From Cocos nucifera (lineage: Eukaryota > Streptophyta > Magnoliopsida > Arecales > Arecaceae): DNA of 64,000 nt. Positions within the stretch are counted from its first letter, which is position 1. The number at the start of each line of letters is the position of its first letter. This document shows, piece by piece, positions 1-11,790 of this stretch. The notes beneath the pieces are model-generated. The model made no database searches. It worked only from the letters and a program-made list of their open reading frames with translations, and was not told the DNA's origin. The stretch is taken from positions 62,001 through 126,000 of the forward strand of contig QRFJ01004274.1 in NCBI GenBank assembly GCA_006176705.1, in the 5' to 3' direction. The translations under genes were made by a program, and so were the position numbers.

Positions 1-2144
1 AGAGAATGAAATTCTCTCCCAATGGACTCCTCCTGGAACACCACAGCATAATGTTGTGTCTGAAAGAAGGAATCGAACTCTATTAGATATAGTTTGATCC
101 ATGATGGGATTTACCAGCTTGTCGATATCCTTCTAGAGATATGCACTCAAATCGGCTTGTTATCTATTAAATAGGATTCTAAGTAAGTCTATAGTTAAAA
201 TCCCATATGAGATATGGACAGAACATAAGCCAGCACTTTCACACCTTAGGATTTGGGGGTGCCTGACTTATGTCAAATGGTTAGTTACATACAAACTTGG
301 ATCTAGGTTTGACAAGTGTACATTCATAAGGTACCCAAAAGAGACCAAAGGATACTATTTCTACCATGCTGATGAACAAAAGGTGTTCGTCAGCCTTAGG
401 GCGATCTTTTTGAAAAAGAAGTTTCTTGATGAAGAAACTATTGCCTCTAAGGTTGAACTTCATGAAGTTCAACAAGTAGAAAGTCTGACATAGAATGTTG
501 AATCTAAGTCGGATTTGATCAGATCAGATTCAAAGCCTAGTGAACCCGCACCATTAAGGCGATTCGATAGAGTATCGCGCCATTCGGATAGATACTATGG
601 ATTCTTGATTCGGGATGGTGATTCAATCAAACTCAATGAGAATGATGAGGACTCGATCACTTATATGGATGCGATGTAGAGATCTAACTCTGAGAAATGG
701 CTAGAAGCCATGAGATCCAAAATGGATTCCATAAAAGTCAATGATGTATGGACATTAGTTGACTCACCTGAAGGGGTTTAATCCATTGGGTGTAAATTGG
801 TCTTCAAAAGAAAGAGTGGTGCAGATGAAAAGGTGGACACCTATAAAGCCTATCTGATTGCTAAGGGATATCGTCAATGTTATGGTATTGACTATGACGA
901 GACGTTCTCTTCTTTGGCAATGCTCAAGTCCATTCGAATCATGCTTGCCATTGCTGCCCATCTGGACTATGAGATCTAGCAGATGAATGTGAAGACAACT
1001 TTTCTAAATAGAGAGCTGATCGAAGAGGTGTATATGGTACAACCTGAAGGGTTCACATCCATAGATGAGTCCAAGGTGTGCAAGCTTCAGAGATCCATTT
1101 ATGGATTGAAGCAGGCATCTCAGAGTTGGAACATGCATTTTAATAAAGTGATCAAAATGTATGGCTTCATTAAGAATGGAGAAGAATCCTGCATTTACAA
1201 ATGGGCAAATGGTTCAGCAGTGGTATTTCTTAGTTCTCCATGAAGGACTTGGATGAAGCATCCTACATCCTAGGGATGAAGATCTATAGGGATAGATCTA
1301 AAACGATGCTTGGTATATCTCAATCCACGTACGTAGAAACTGTGCTGAAGAGGTTCAACATAGAAAATTATAAAAAAGACTATCTTCCAATAAGTCAAGA
1401 AATTTTTCTCTCTAAGAAGGATTGTCCGACAACTCCTAAAGAGAGAGAGCGTATGAGTAGAATTTCATATACTTTGATAGTAGGATCTATTATGTATGCA
1501 ATAACATGTAGGAGATCAAATGTGGCATACTCACTAGGAGTAGTGAGTAGATACCAGTCTGATCCTGGAGAAAATTACTAGAAGGTGGTTAAAACCATCC
1601 TTAAGTATTTGAGAAATACTAAAGACCAATGGTTGGTTTATGGTAAGTCAGATCTAAAAGTGGTGAGATTTACAGAATCTAGCTTTCAATCTAACCATGA
1701 TGATAGTAAAAATATGTTGAGATATATCTTTACTCTAAATGGTGGAGCCATCTGCTGAAAAAGTTTCAAGTAGCATATAGTGACTGACTCTATTTGTGAA
1801 GTAGAGTACATGACAGCATCAGATGCAGTAAAGAAAGCTGTGTGGTTGAGGAAGTTCATCACCGAGCTCAGAGTAGCATCCTTTATTAATGGTCCAATCC
1901 TGCTCTACTACGATAGCACTGGTGCCATAGCTCAAGCAAAGGAATCGAAGGAACACCAGCGAACAAAGCACATTCTGTGCCGCTTCCATTTAGTCTGTGA
2001 GATCATGGATCGTGGTGACGTCAACCTTCAGAAGATCGACGAAAAGGAGAACCTAGCCGACCTCTTCACTAAAGCCCTGGCAATCAGGAGTTTGACAACC
2101 ATAAGTCGAAGATGGGTATTAGATACTGTGCCAAGTGGCTTTAG
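1..2144 (+). pseudogene. Copia B pol remnant (integrase C-terminus, RT, RNase H)
   Basis: Reading across frames and stops gives a copia integrase end (SQWTPPGTPQHN near base 20; LSHLRIWGC near 240), a linker, then RT from about 690 (EKWLEAMRSKMDSI, FKRKSGADEKVDTYKA, YGLKQASQSWN) and RNase H (VEYMTASDA, LLYYDSTGAIAQAKE, ADLFTKAL). Longest open pieces are 797-979, 983-1243, 1240-1581 and 1780-2163. Several stops sit where the family has Gln or Trp (TAG at about 677 and 977). The RT lacks its YVDD block: after VVFL (1220-1231) the sequence jumps out of frame to FSMKDLDEAS. It cannot encode an active enzyme. The natural stop is probably TAG at 2142-2144, following CAKWL. Confidence 0.85.
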
Positions 2145-2147
2145 GAT

Positions 2148-2157
2148 AAGTGGGAGT
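2148..2157 (+). promoter_or_regulatory. Polypurine tract of copia B
   Basis: AAGTGGGAGT lies directly before the LTR start TGTTGAAAA. This is the expected site and composition for the plus-strand primer. Copia C and F have closely similar tracts at the same place. Confidence 0.75.
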
Positions 2158-4646
2158 TGTTGAAAATTATGTCCCAAAGCCAATCGTCAGTCTATAGATG
2201 GTTGATATATTATAATTAATTTATTAATTAATAAAAAATATTTTGGTATCTTCTTTCATCATAAGTTTACATCATCTAAAGAATTTCATTATTATAATGA
2301 AGTCCTTAGGACTATTTAGTTTTGATAAAGAGAGGATTTATCGATTAGTCCATAAATTTGTTCACAACCAAATGATAGGCTGTTAATTAGGATGACAGCA
2401 TCTATCGAGCATAGATCGCTATATGCCATATAGGTTCGTTATCCTCTTAACCAAGATATGTAGAGATACTGGTATGGCATACAGATGAGATGTATGGATA
2501 CATCGTCATTGAACGTGACCAACTCCAGAGCATTCTACTATCGAGATTGTCTCTGATGGGATATAGGTATAAGTATCCCTTAGACTTGAGATCACCTCAA
2601 TGACTTGCAAGCAACTCACTGTGCTTTAGTACTGGACTAACTAAATTTTTAATTCAATAATAAAAGGCTTCTGGGCACAGTCGAGTACTTACAAAGTTGG
2701 AGTGTGATTAAGATGGAATTGACCACTCCAAGTGTTGGAGAAGAATGTATCACTGTATTTCAATATAGCAAAATCTTGGTCAGGATAATCTATCAAATAA
2801 ATTTGGTATTTTAAAATACAATATGGACAACCTAATTAGAGTTGACAGTTAAACTCTGATGTGTCCTATGAGCATTGTGGTCAAGGAGATGAATTATATG
2901 GAAACTATATCCGCATGGGTTCTAAGGATGGTGTTCTACACCTTCGATCTATCCGACCATTGGGTATCATTGCTAGATGGTTATTTTGATTAGTATAAAA
3001 ATTTATTTCTATGCTACTGACTTAGGTTTGGATCTATGAGGTCAAATACATTAGAGCTTATGATCTGATTGGATGGTTGATCAACGATTAAGAATCGTTC
3101 TAGGGTTAAACAATCAATACGATTGGTGTTTAACCTAGTGCAAGTATTGCAGGAGGATCGATTAGCAATTAAATTACTAATTAGCTTAATTTAATTAAGC
3201 CAATAGGTTGAGATTAAGTTTAATTAAATATAATTTAATTATATTTGGTTTGGCCTTGATTGGATCAAGTCCAATTGGTTTATTGGGTAAGCAAAGTGCA
3301 AGGATGAACTAGTCCTAGTCTAACTAGGACTCGGATTAACCCAATTTTCTAATTTGATTAGAAAATAAATTAAAATTAAATATAATTTAATAAAATTTAA
3401 TTAAGTTCTTAAATGGATTAGGGTATTATTTAATTAGGTTGGTTTAATCTTGATTTTATTTGGTTAAAAGATCTTATTTGACTAAGTTAAAATAGGAGTC
3501 CTAGTGTGACTAGGACTCCCTATCTCCTTGCACCACCCTGGTCCCAACGCCCCCCATACCTACTTTTTAGGTATTTTTCATGGAGAATTCCTTTCTTTCT
3601 GATTTTCATGCCCCCTCTCTCCCTTCAAATCATATTTGGAAGTTAGATGGAAGATCAAGTCAAAGCAAGAATTGGTTTTGCTTAGGATTCTATGAGATAG
3701 AATCCTTATTGACCAAAACATCTTTCCTTGAGTGCCATCCTCTTTTTAATTAATTCTTCTCTTATTCCATGAAAATAATCTCCTTTTTTGTGCACCCTTC
3801 CTTGCTGGACCATGCCAAAAATTATGGAGGAGGTGCCCAAGAGTTGGGCGCCCCAACAACTTTCCATGTTTGGATATTCCTAGTCTAGGAATTTGACCTA
3901 ACTTGGACTCCTCTTTTTCCTTATTTATTGGATGAATTTTATTCTAAATTTTTCATAAAAAATAGAGCTTTGGGAGAGGTTTGGGGTGTGTAAAAATTAG
4001 AGGAAGAGGGTCCATGGGCATGGGGATTCCATAGGCGCCAAACTAGGTATCTAGGTGAGTGAAAAGAGAAGAAGAAGAGGGTCTTCTTCTAGGGCTGTTT
4101 TATTTTCAATCTATCCTCCTTTCTTTTGAGTTTTTTTGAGAGAGTCTTAGACCAAAAAACTCTCATCCTCCTTCTCATATTTTGGTAAGTCCAAATTTTG
4201 AAGAAAGAAGCATCAGATCGACCGTCGAAGAAGGATCAGCACAGTACTAACATGCTGTGCTGATTTCCTATATCGGACTTTAGATCAGAGATTTTAGGCT
4301 TGTATGGATGACTCCTAGAGGTTGGATGTATATGTGGCTTATGACTTCATCCTCAAGCTCAGATCAGCAAGTTAGAATGTCTAAACTTGCTCAGATAATA
4401 GATCTGATCTATAAACTTCATACTTACATTTGATGTAGTATAGATCTAGGTTGATTTGATCAACATTTTTCTTTCTTATTTGATTTTAATTTTGGATTTA
4501 ATATCATACCTTAATCATGTAATAGATCTGAGATCTGGGTGTTTACATAATTTTTTAAATAAATTTTAGATTTATTTAAGTCTTCCGTAGTAAGATCTTG
4601 AAAAGTTTCAAGATCTACCTACGAAATCCTAGATCTGGTTTCTTCA
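2158..4646 (+). repeat. 3' LTR of copia B (about 2.49 kb)
   Basis: Starts TGTTGAAAATTATG right after the PPT and is placed to end at TTTCTTCA (4646), the terminal wording used by the sister LTRs (copia C ends TTTTTTCTTCA), just before integrase homology resumes. No second copy is in the window, so the right end is by analogy. It holds two stem-loops: 3311-3331 (8-bp arms) and 3495-3519 (10-bp arms GGAGTCCTAG/CTAGGACTCC). The rest is AT-rich with no credible ORF and no clear TATA box. Confidence 0.75.
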
Positions 4647-6606
4647 ATCTGGCCCATGTCAAGAGACAACAGGTAAACAAATTAGAGTCTAGATTCTTTA
4701 GAGCTCCATTTATTGAATATTTTAAAGAGTCATTAGGATATTTTTTCTATCTTCCAGAAGATCATAATGTGACTATGATTCGACACATCATTTTTGTTGA
4801 AAAATAATTTATTCAAGATAATGGCATCGAAAGATAGATTAGGCTCGAGGAGAAAATCTTCTAAGAGCCATGAGCCAATGAACCTATGGAACCCAACTAG
4901 ATTGAGCCAGTCAAATCACTACCTCGTCCACCTCGTAGATCGTAAAGGATTTTTTATCCCCCTGAAAGGTACTTAGGTACTATTTCAGAAGACGTAGAAA
5001 AAATGTTCCTCATAGAAAAAGAGATTCGTGGTGATGATTCCAAAACCTATGATGAGATGATATTAGATATCGACTCCGAGAAATGGTTAGAGATAATGAA
5101 GTCGGAGATTGACTCAATACACTCGAACCATGTCTGGACCTTGGTAGATCAACTTGAAGGTATAGTATCTATTGGGTGTAAATGGATCTTTAAGAGAAAG
5201 ATAGGTGCTGATGGAAATGTAGAGATATTCAAAGCAAGGCTCGTAGCAAAAGGATATAGTCAACGTGAAGGCATTGACTATCGGGATACTTTTTCATCAA
5301 TAGCCATACTCAAATCTATCTGTACATTTTTTGCTATTGCAGCCTATTTTGATTATGAAACATGGCAGATGGATGTGAAAAAGACATTCATAAATGGATA
5401 TCTTGAGGAAGATATCTATATGAAACAGCTGCTAGGTTTCATATGCAATGATACTGATCATAAGATCTACAAGCTGCAATGGTCTATATATGGACTTAAG
5501 CAAGCATCTCAGAGTTGGAATGCTCATTTCAATGATGTGATCAAATTATTTGGATTCATCAAGAATGAGGAGGAGCTCTATATTTTCAAAAAGATCAGTG
5601 GGAGTGCTGTTGTCTTTTTCTTACTGTACGTGGATGATGTCCTCCTAATTGGGAATGATATTTTCATGTTGATTATAGTCAAAATATGGTTGTCTAAAGA
5701 ATTCTCCATCAAAGATCTAGGATAGGCATCCTTTATTCTTAGAATTAAAGTCTATAGAGATAGACCAAATAGGATGCTGGGTCTCTCATAGAAAATATGC
5801 ATAGAGGAGGTGCTAAAGAGGTTTAACATGGAAAACTCAAAGAGAGGATTGGTGCCCTTCAGATAAGGCATTCATCTCTCCGAGAAGATGTGTCCTAACA
5901 CACCTGAGGAGATTGAACGCATAAGCAAGATCCCTTATGCTTCAGTAATAGGAAGCCTCATGTATGCCATGCTATATACACGATCTGATATTGCCCATGC
6001 TATGAGTATCACAAGTAGGTATTAGTCTAATCTAGGTGAAGAGCACTGGACTTCTATGAAATGTATCCTTAAGTACTTGAGAAGGACTAAGGATATATTT
6101 CTAGTCTTTGGTAATGGAGAAATCCAGGTCCAGGGATATACAGACTTGAATTTTATGTTTGATATAGATGATCAAAAGTCAACATTTGGAAGTCTGTTTG
6201 TATGTAATGGTGGTACTGTCAGCTAGAAGAATTTCAAGCAGACTATGATAGCAGATTTCACCATGGAAGTAGAGTATATTGCTGCATCAGAAGCTACAAA
6301 GAAGGCATTCTAGTACAAGAAGTTCATCATAGAGCTCAGAGTGATGCCATCAGATGCCATCCCTCTGTACTACAACAACAATGGCACCATAGCCCTAGCT
6401 AAGGAGCTGAGGTCTCACTAGAAATCTAAGCACATCAAGCGGCGATACCACCTCATCCATGATTACCTCGAGAAGGAATACGTTGAGATCAAGAGAGTCG
6501 ATATTATAGATAATACGGCTGACCCACTGACAAAGTCATTGAGCCAATAGAAGATCGAAGCCCATCTTGAGAAGATGGGATTTAGATTTGTAGCCAATTG
6601 GCTTTA
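4647..6606 (+). pseudogene. Copia C pol remnant with a 240-aa open RT segment
   Basis: Begins in the integrase tail (HVKRQQVNKLESR from about 4656), then a frameshifted linker. The 5003-5725 segment is open and covers most of the RT: EKWLEIMKSEIDSI, FKRKIGADGNVE, QMDVKKTF, YGLKQASQSWN and an intact catalytic YVDD (VFFLLYVDDVLLIGND). After a TAG at 5723 the frame continues through the RT thumb, RNase H (EYIAASEA, LALAKE-type block, HIKRRYHLIHDYLEK) to NWL and TAG at 6604-6606. In-frame stops after 5725 are mostly TAG at expected Gln (CAG) or Trp (TGG) positions. Decayed, not functional. Confidence 0.88.
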
Positions 6607-6610
6607 GGTC

Positions 6611-6621
6611 AAGTGGAAGTT
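6611..6621 (+). promoter_or_regulatory. Polypurine tract of copia C
   Basis: AAGTGGAAGTT immediately precedes LTR start TGTTAG at 6622 and follows the pol stop by 4 bases, the same layout as in copia B and F. Confidence 0.75.
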
Positions 6622-8528
6622 TGTTAGATGTGTGTCCTAGAAGCCAGATTAGTTGTCACTTGTAATACGCATCTAAAGATAATTTTTTAATTTTAACTAT
6701 AAATTAATAAATAGATTATTTTCTATGATAGTGTGTATTTAAAAGTATCTAGGATACTTTCTTTGAGTTAATGGTAATGACAATTCATATTTTCAAGAGT
6801 TAAAAATTTAAGACATGAATTTTCATAATTAACTCATAAACTACTTTCGATCATAGGATCATCATGAGGATGGTGATCGATTCGGAAGGTTGGTGTACTA
6901 TCGCTTTCTTAGAATAGACGTGTCTTGAGTCTATGATGTGGAGATACTAAACTGAGAGTATAAGTACTCATTAGAGAATGAAGGCATTGAGCGTGACCAC
7001 CTCGAGTAGTCATTGGGTTAGACGAGTTTACCTTAACCCTAATTCTGTCGGAGCCCAAGATAGAAGAACCCAATCACACAGGTAACTATACCAAAAGGTT
7101 CACTTTCAATTTTGATGGATTGCCATTATGTACTGGTAGATGTCACTGATAGATTTTGGGAGCAATTAGGATGATTTTAATGATCAATCATTCTAATTGT
7201 ATGAATCAGAAAAGTTCTGGTCCATCAAAAGGTGTTTTGATGATGTCGATGATGGAGATCGTGACATGTCTCATTACTATATAGAATTAAACCTAACTGG
7301 GTCACACAGATAAATGTTTGGATCTGGATGTCATCAATTGAGCTAAGTTAGTTTGATTGATTTGGATTAGATCCAATCAGGTTCAAAGTAATCGTGCTAG
7401 CACATGATTGAGCCCGACTTTCTCCTTCTAAAATCTTTCTGATTCATCGCTATCAAGTCAAATTTGATTTGACTCATTCATATATTTTGAATGGATTTAT
7501 TTTTTATCTAACTAGAATAAGTGTAGATCAGATTAATTATAGAAATTAAATCCATTCATAGTCAAATTGGACTAGGATCAAAAGTTGACCTATTTGAGAG
7601 AATTGAGGATCATCAGATCAGATACTTCTAGAAATATTTTTAGAAATTATTTTGATCTAATTTTTGCCTATGTGATAGAGCATGAGATATTCATTGGGTG
7701 TACAAAATTTTGTGCTTTTTGGAGGTGTGTAGGCTATGTTATGATAGAGTTTGATTTGGATCAAACTCTTGAGGGAAGAGTCCTAGGTGCAGTGGACTCT
7801 TCCTTATCTACTCAAGCCAATACCTTTTTGAATCATTTTTGATGAAAAAAATATATGAGATCTGGTGGATTTTCATGGAGAATAAGTTCTATAGTCCTAA
7901 TGATAAAATAAATGAGTTATTTTAGTCAAAAGGGACTCTAAGTAGGCATTGGATATAAAAGCCTTTCTCATGTTAAAGTGCATGGAATGGAAGAAATAAT
8001 TTTTCATGCCTAAAGTCTACCATCCCTAATATCCCACACACCCTCTATCCTCTCTCTTCTTCTCTTCTATAAGTCTAAAAAGTTAGGCACAAATCTGAGA
8101 AGAAGGTCCAAGGTTTTTGGTATAATATTCAGGATTTATGTGATGGTGTTCGTTTGATGGATGGGCTACCTTTAGAAATAGTTTTGAAGGTTCTTTAGAT
8201 CAGTTCCAGATCTGGTTTTTAGAAGAAAGGTTCATGAGGAGAAGACATTCAAATCTTATTTGAGTGGATACTAGTAGAGGCTAGGCGCATGCGTGGCTCC
8301 TTTCAGAACCTCAGGAATCAATAGGATCATTACAGGGTAATTGGATTACCCAATCAGGTACTTTAAATTAAATCTAATTTATTTTTAATTTTTAATTTTT
8401 AATATCAAATCATCATGATTAGATTTGAGAACTCTTAGATTTGATCAAATCATTTAGAAATTTTTAGAATAATTCTTCTCAGATCAGATCTGCACGATCC
8501 TACGACTGAAAATAATATTTTTTCTTCA
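6622..8528 (+). repeat. 3' LTR of copia C (about 1.9 kb)
   Basis: TGTTAG...TTTCTTCA. TATAAAAG at 7954-7961 is a plausible TATA box. A 10-bp stem-loop (7774-7783 with 7794-7803, arms GGAAGAGTCC/GGACTCTTCC) lies about 150 bp upstream of it. An open stretch at 7585-7842 is not similar to any retroelement protein and spans the hairpin; it is taken as chance. Confidence 0.8.
7954..7961 (+). promoter_or_regulatory. TATA box of copia C LTR
   Basis: TATAAAAG in the last third of the LTR, the usual U3/R position for plant copia promoters. Confidence 0.55.
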
Positions 8529-10293
8529 TCTGGAAAGTATGATCCTCATTTCCATCATTCAAAGAAATTGCTACAAGATCCTCAATAGGCTCCCCCTATT
8601 CTTTAGTCAAATTATCATGACCATCAAGTCCATCCATTGGATAGGGACCTGCTTTCTTTCCTCCTTGCAAGGTGATGGTGTAGCAATGCCTAGCTAGAGC
8701 TTGATATCCCTAAACATCTCCTACCCCAAATCCTATTAGAAACTTTATTTTCAAATAATAAGTTGAGACAACTGCCTAGAGTGCATTCAAACCAGGTCGG
8801 CAAGAATTGCATTATAGACAGAAGGGGCCTTGACCACTAAAAAATCAACTTGAGCTCTAGATTGTTTTGGATGCTGACCTACCATAACTTGTAAAGTTAT
8901 TATCCCTTCAACTAGCACTGTGTCACCAATGAACCCAACTAACGAGGAATTCATTGGACCCATCCTACATTCAAATATGGATATTTTAGAGAAAGCATCA
9001 TAAAATAAGATATCAACAGAGCTTCCATTATCGATTAAAATGTAGCATACATCATAGTTTGCAATATTTGAAGTTACTACAACCACATCATTATGCGAAA
9101 ATTGTACACCTTAAGCATCTTCCTCAGTGAAAGTGATACATTCTTTAGTCTGCTGCTTCTTTATTCGCTCCATTGATCTGCTGGCTTCCCCTGATCGATG
9201 TCCCCCAGCAAAAGTATTGATGATGCCAAATATGGGATGATCTTCTTACTGCTCATCCCTCTGAGGTGGTTCAGACTATGGTGGTGCTCTCGGTCGATCT
9301 TCCCTCCTTTCTGACTGGCGCCTGAATTAATCCAGCCAACCTCTTCTAATTAGTGCTTCAATCAAATCTTGAAGCTAGATATATTCTTTAGTATCATGAC
9401 CGTGGTCACGATGGTAAAGATAGTACTTATTAGGGTTGCATCTAATTGGGTGACTTCACAACCTCTCTGACCTTAGCAGTTACTCCTTTATCTCCATTAG
9501 CACTTGGGTCTTTCTGGTGTTCAGACAAGCATAGTTGTAGAATCGTCTGGGGGGGAGTTTCGCTATAGTTTTCTATCCGGGCATCTTTGTTGACCAGCTC
9601 GAGGGGGAGTCTGAGCTCATTTGTGATCAGGAGGGGTTCGAGAGCACGGTCGAGCTTCACTCGAGTTTTCTTTAGTTGCGGGCATGCTAGATTCATCCAC
9701 CTACCACTCTTTCATAGCTTCTTCATCTCTCAATCGGAAGGCTTTCTCTGCTCGAACATAGCCTTTGGCCTAGGCTAGCATGTTGGCAAAGTCCCAAGGG
9801 TACTTCTTCTTTAAGAAAAAAAGGAGATCATTCTTCTGTAGACCATCCTTTAATGTGGCCATAGAAATAGATTTGTCTAGATTTCAGACCTCGAGGGCAA
9901 TAGTGTTGAAGTAGTTGACATAGGCTCGAATGGACTTTCATTCTTTTTTCTTTATGTTGACGAGGGAGTCTTAACCTCATCTCTGGCGATGGCTACTGAT
10001 GAAATGAGCTGCAAATTCATAGCTCAGCTAATCAAAAAAAAAGATGGTACCCAATTTGAGGCTCGAGTACCAACTCTTTGCTGCTCCCTTCCGTGGAGGG
10101 AAAAGCTCAGCAAAGAATGGTCAACCGAATTGATTTTGATCTAGAAGGCCTCAAGGTGTGTCATGGAGCAGTATCATAATCTAGAAGATCTCAAGGTGGT
10201 CGATCGGATTGAAAGTTCCATCATAACTCTCTAATTAAGGGAGCTTGAAGTTCTACAGGTCGATCTCCTTTATGATTCAGGCAGAAAAGGGAG
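8529..10293 (-). pseudogene. Gypsy1 gag (C-terminal part) and aspartic protease remnant
   Basis: Minus-strand open pieces at 9442-9696 (gag) and 8787-9086 (protease). The protease piece reads YILIDNGSSVDILFYDAF, the Tat-type active site in which DNGSS replaces DSGSS, followed by the family block QVDFLVVKAPSVYNAILA. Upstream gag matches gypsy3 but is broken by frameshifts. The left end (8529-8786) corresponds to the protease-RT linker of gypsy2 near 50640-50870. Gag packages the RNA and the protease matures the polyprotein; neither can be made from this copy. Confidence 0.8.
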
Positions 10294-11713
10294 TGCTAAC
10301 CCCATTATTGATTTTAATGATTGTCAAACTTTGAGTGTTTAAGTATTTAACTATATGTTTCAAGAATGGATGTAGTTTTTTTTAGGTATTCAAGTTAAAA
10401 TTATAATTTTATCAAGTTGGAGATCAAGAAAAAGTGAGAAGGGGTAAAATCATAATTTTATAAAGTTGAAGAAAATCTATTTTGAAAGCCTCAAGAATAA
10501 GTTTAGAAGATTTTTGATCTTTTGAAAGTTGTCCCATAACTTTTGGATGCATAAATTGAAAGAAAATCAAGTTTTAGAAAAAGGATCAATCCAAGGGATG
10601 ACCCTTAGGTCATCTCCTTTCGAAATGGGCTGCTCGACATGCTTGGCACACAAACTGAACCGACCCAGTCTGAGACTGAGCCAACCTAATCTCAGGAGAA
10701 GTAAAAGATAGAAAGTGCAGAAAGCCAGATTTTCAAGAATTAGGAGACTGAGCTGATCCAACTATAAACTGAGCCGACCTAGTTAGAACGGAGCCAACCC
10801 AATGAAAAACTAAGCCAACCTAGTGATCATAACGGCTAGTTTCTGCAGCTTTTTCAAACGATTATTTCTCCACTCCAACGGCTAGAACTCATCCTCAAGC
10901 CATCACAAAGAGTATAAAAGGCTAGAGAAATATTTGAAAAATAAGATTAAATGGATTGAAAGTAGATATCATTAAAATAGTGAGGTTCATTGAATATCAA
11001 AAGGAAAAGAGAGAAAAGAGAGGACCTTGTGCATCAAATTTAGAGAGCTTCAAAGTGTGATCATCCTCATTCATTCAAGCTTCCTCTCAGCCTTCAAAGG
11101 AGAGAATACTAAGCTTCAAGAGCCATCTTTCAGCCTCTCCATCGAGCTTCAAAAGAGTTTCTTTTTATTTTTTATTTTTATGCAGAATTTTTATATTTGT
11201 ATCTTTTCCTTTACAAGTTTTTTTGGGGGAAAGAAACTTGGGATGTAGGTTGGTCCAAGCGAAAAATTGGATGGTGTGAAGATTATGGTTAGTGCTCCTA
11301 CGTTAAAACCAACTGGATTGATTGTGAACCCGAAAAGCTATCGGTGTAGAATTATGGTTGGAGAGCCCGGCTAAACCAACTGGATTTATTTGTGATCTCG
11401 GGTCAAAACAAGTGCACTGTAATCTAGGATTATAGTGAAATTTTCAAGAAGAGCTTGGGGAGTAGACGTAGGTGTAGGGTTGCACCAAACCACTATAAAA
11501 TTCTGGTGTGTTTGATTATGCTTTTGCTTTATTTGATTTATATATTTGCATTAATTAGTTGCTTTTAATTTTACTACTACACATTACTCATTCACCATAA
11601 AGCATTCAAGTTTCTTTTAGTTAGAAGCACATATTAGCATTAGAGTTTAAGTTGGCAAAATTTTTTAGAAATTCAATTCATCCCCCCTCTTGGATAGCCA
11701 TACTTGGGCAACA
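10294..11713 (+). repeat. 5' LTR of LARD1
   Basis: TGCTAACCCC...GGCAACA. Aligns with 17560-18972 throughout. Contains TATAAAAG at 10913-10920 and, upstream of it (10649-10830), a cluster of 16-bp degenerate palindromes (type ACTGAGCCGACCTAGT). Confidence 0.9.
10913..10920 (+). promoter_or_regulatory. TATA box of LARD1 5' LTR
   Basis: TATAAAAG, repeated at the equivalent place in the 3' LTR (18172-18179). Confidence 0.65.
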
Positions 11714-11715
11714 AG

Positions 11716-11730
11716 TGGTATCAAAGCAGG
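11716..11730 (+). promoter_or_regulatory. Primer-binding site of LARD1
   Basis: TGGTATCAAAGCAGG, 2 bp after the LTR end. It matches the initiator tRNA-Met complement TGGTATCAGAGC with one G-to-A change; LARD2 has the unaltered form. Confidence 0.85.
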
Positions 11731-11790
11731 TGCTCTAATATTTATTTGTTGATCTAGTGGTCAAAAGAAAAAAGATCTTGGCAACCCAAA

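Larger units (their letters stand above)
1..4646 (+). mobile_element. Copia B: 3' part of an Angela/Tork-like Ty1/copia retrotransposon
   Basis: The window opens inside a + strand copia integrase, continues through reverse transcriptase and RNase H, then a purine tract and a long 3' LTR. The 5' half lies outside the window. At 4647 the sequence resumes in the integrase of another copia (copia C), so B appears nested in C in the same orientation; the first bases after the LTR (ATCTG) are a candidate target duplication that cannot be checked. Seen: domain order and LTR start TGTTGAAAAT. Inferred: lineage, from RT/RNase H wording. Confidence 0.85.
4647..8528 (+). mobile_element. Copia C: 3' half of an Angela-like copia retrotransposon
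   Basis: Integrase C-terminus to RNase H followed by PPT and a 1.9-kb LTR. Its 5' half lies left of the window, beyond nested copia B. Its right edge (8529) abuts minus-strand gypsy1 protease/RT-linker sequence, so C apparently inserted in gypsy1; the TSD cannot be checked because the left junction is outside the window. Its LTR start, TGTTAGATGTGTGTCC, resembles that of the copia NA/F/E family (TGTTAGATATATGTGCC). Confidence 0.85.

Noticed and set aside
281..475. Minus-strand open stretch in copia B
   Set aside because: Antisense to the integrase C-terminus, which is clearly coding on the + strand.
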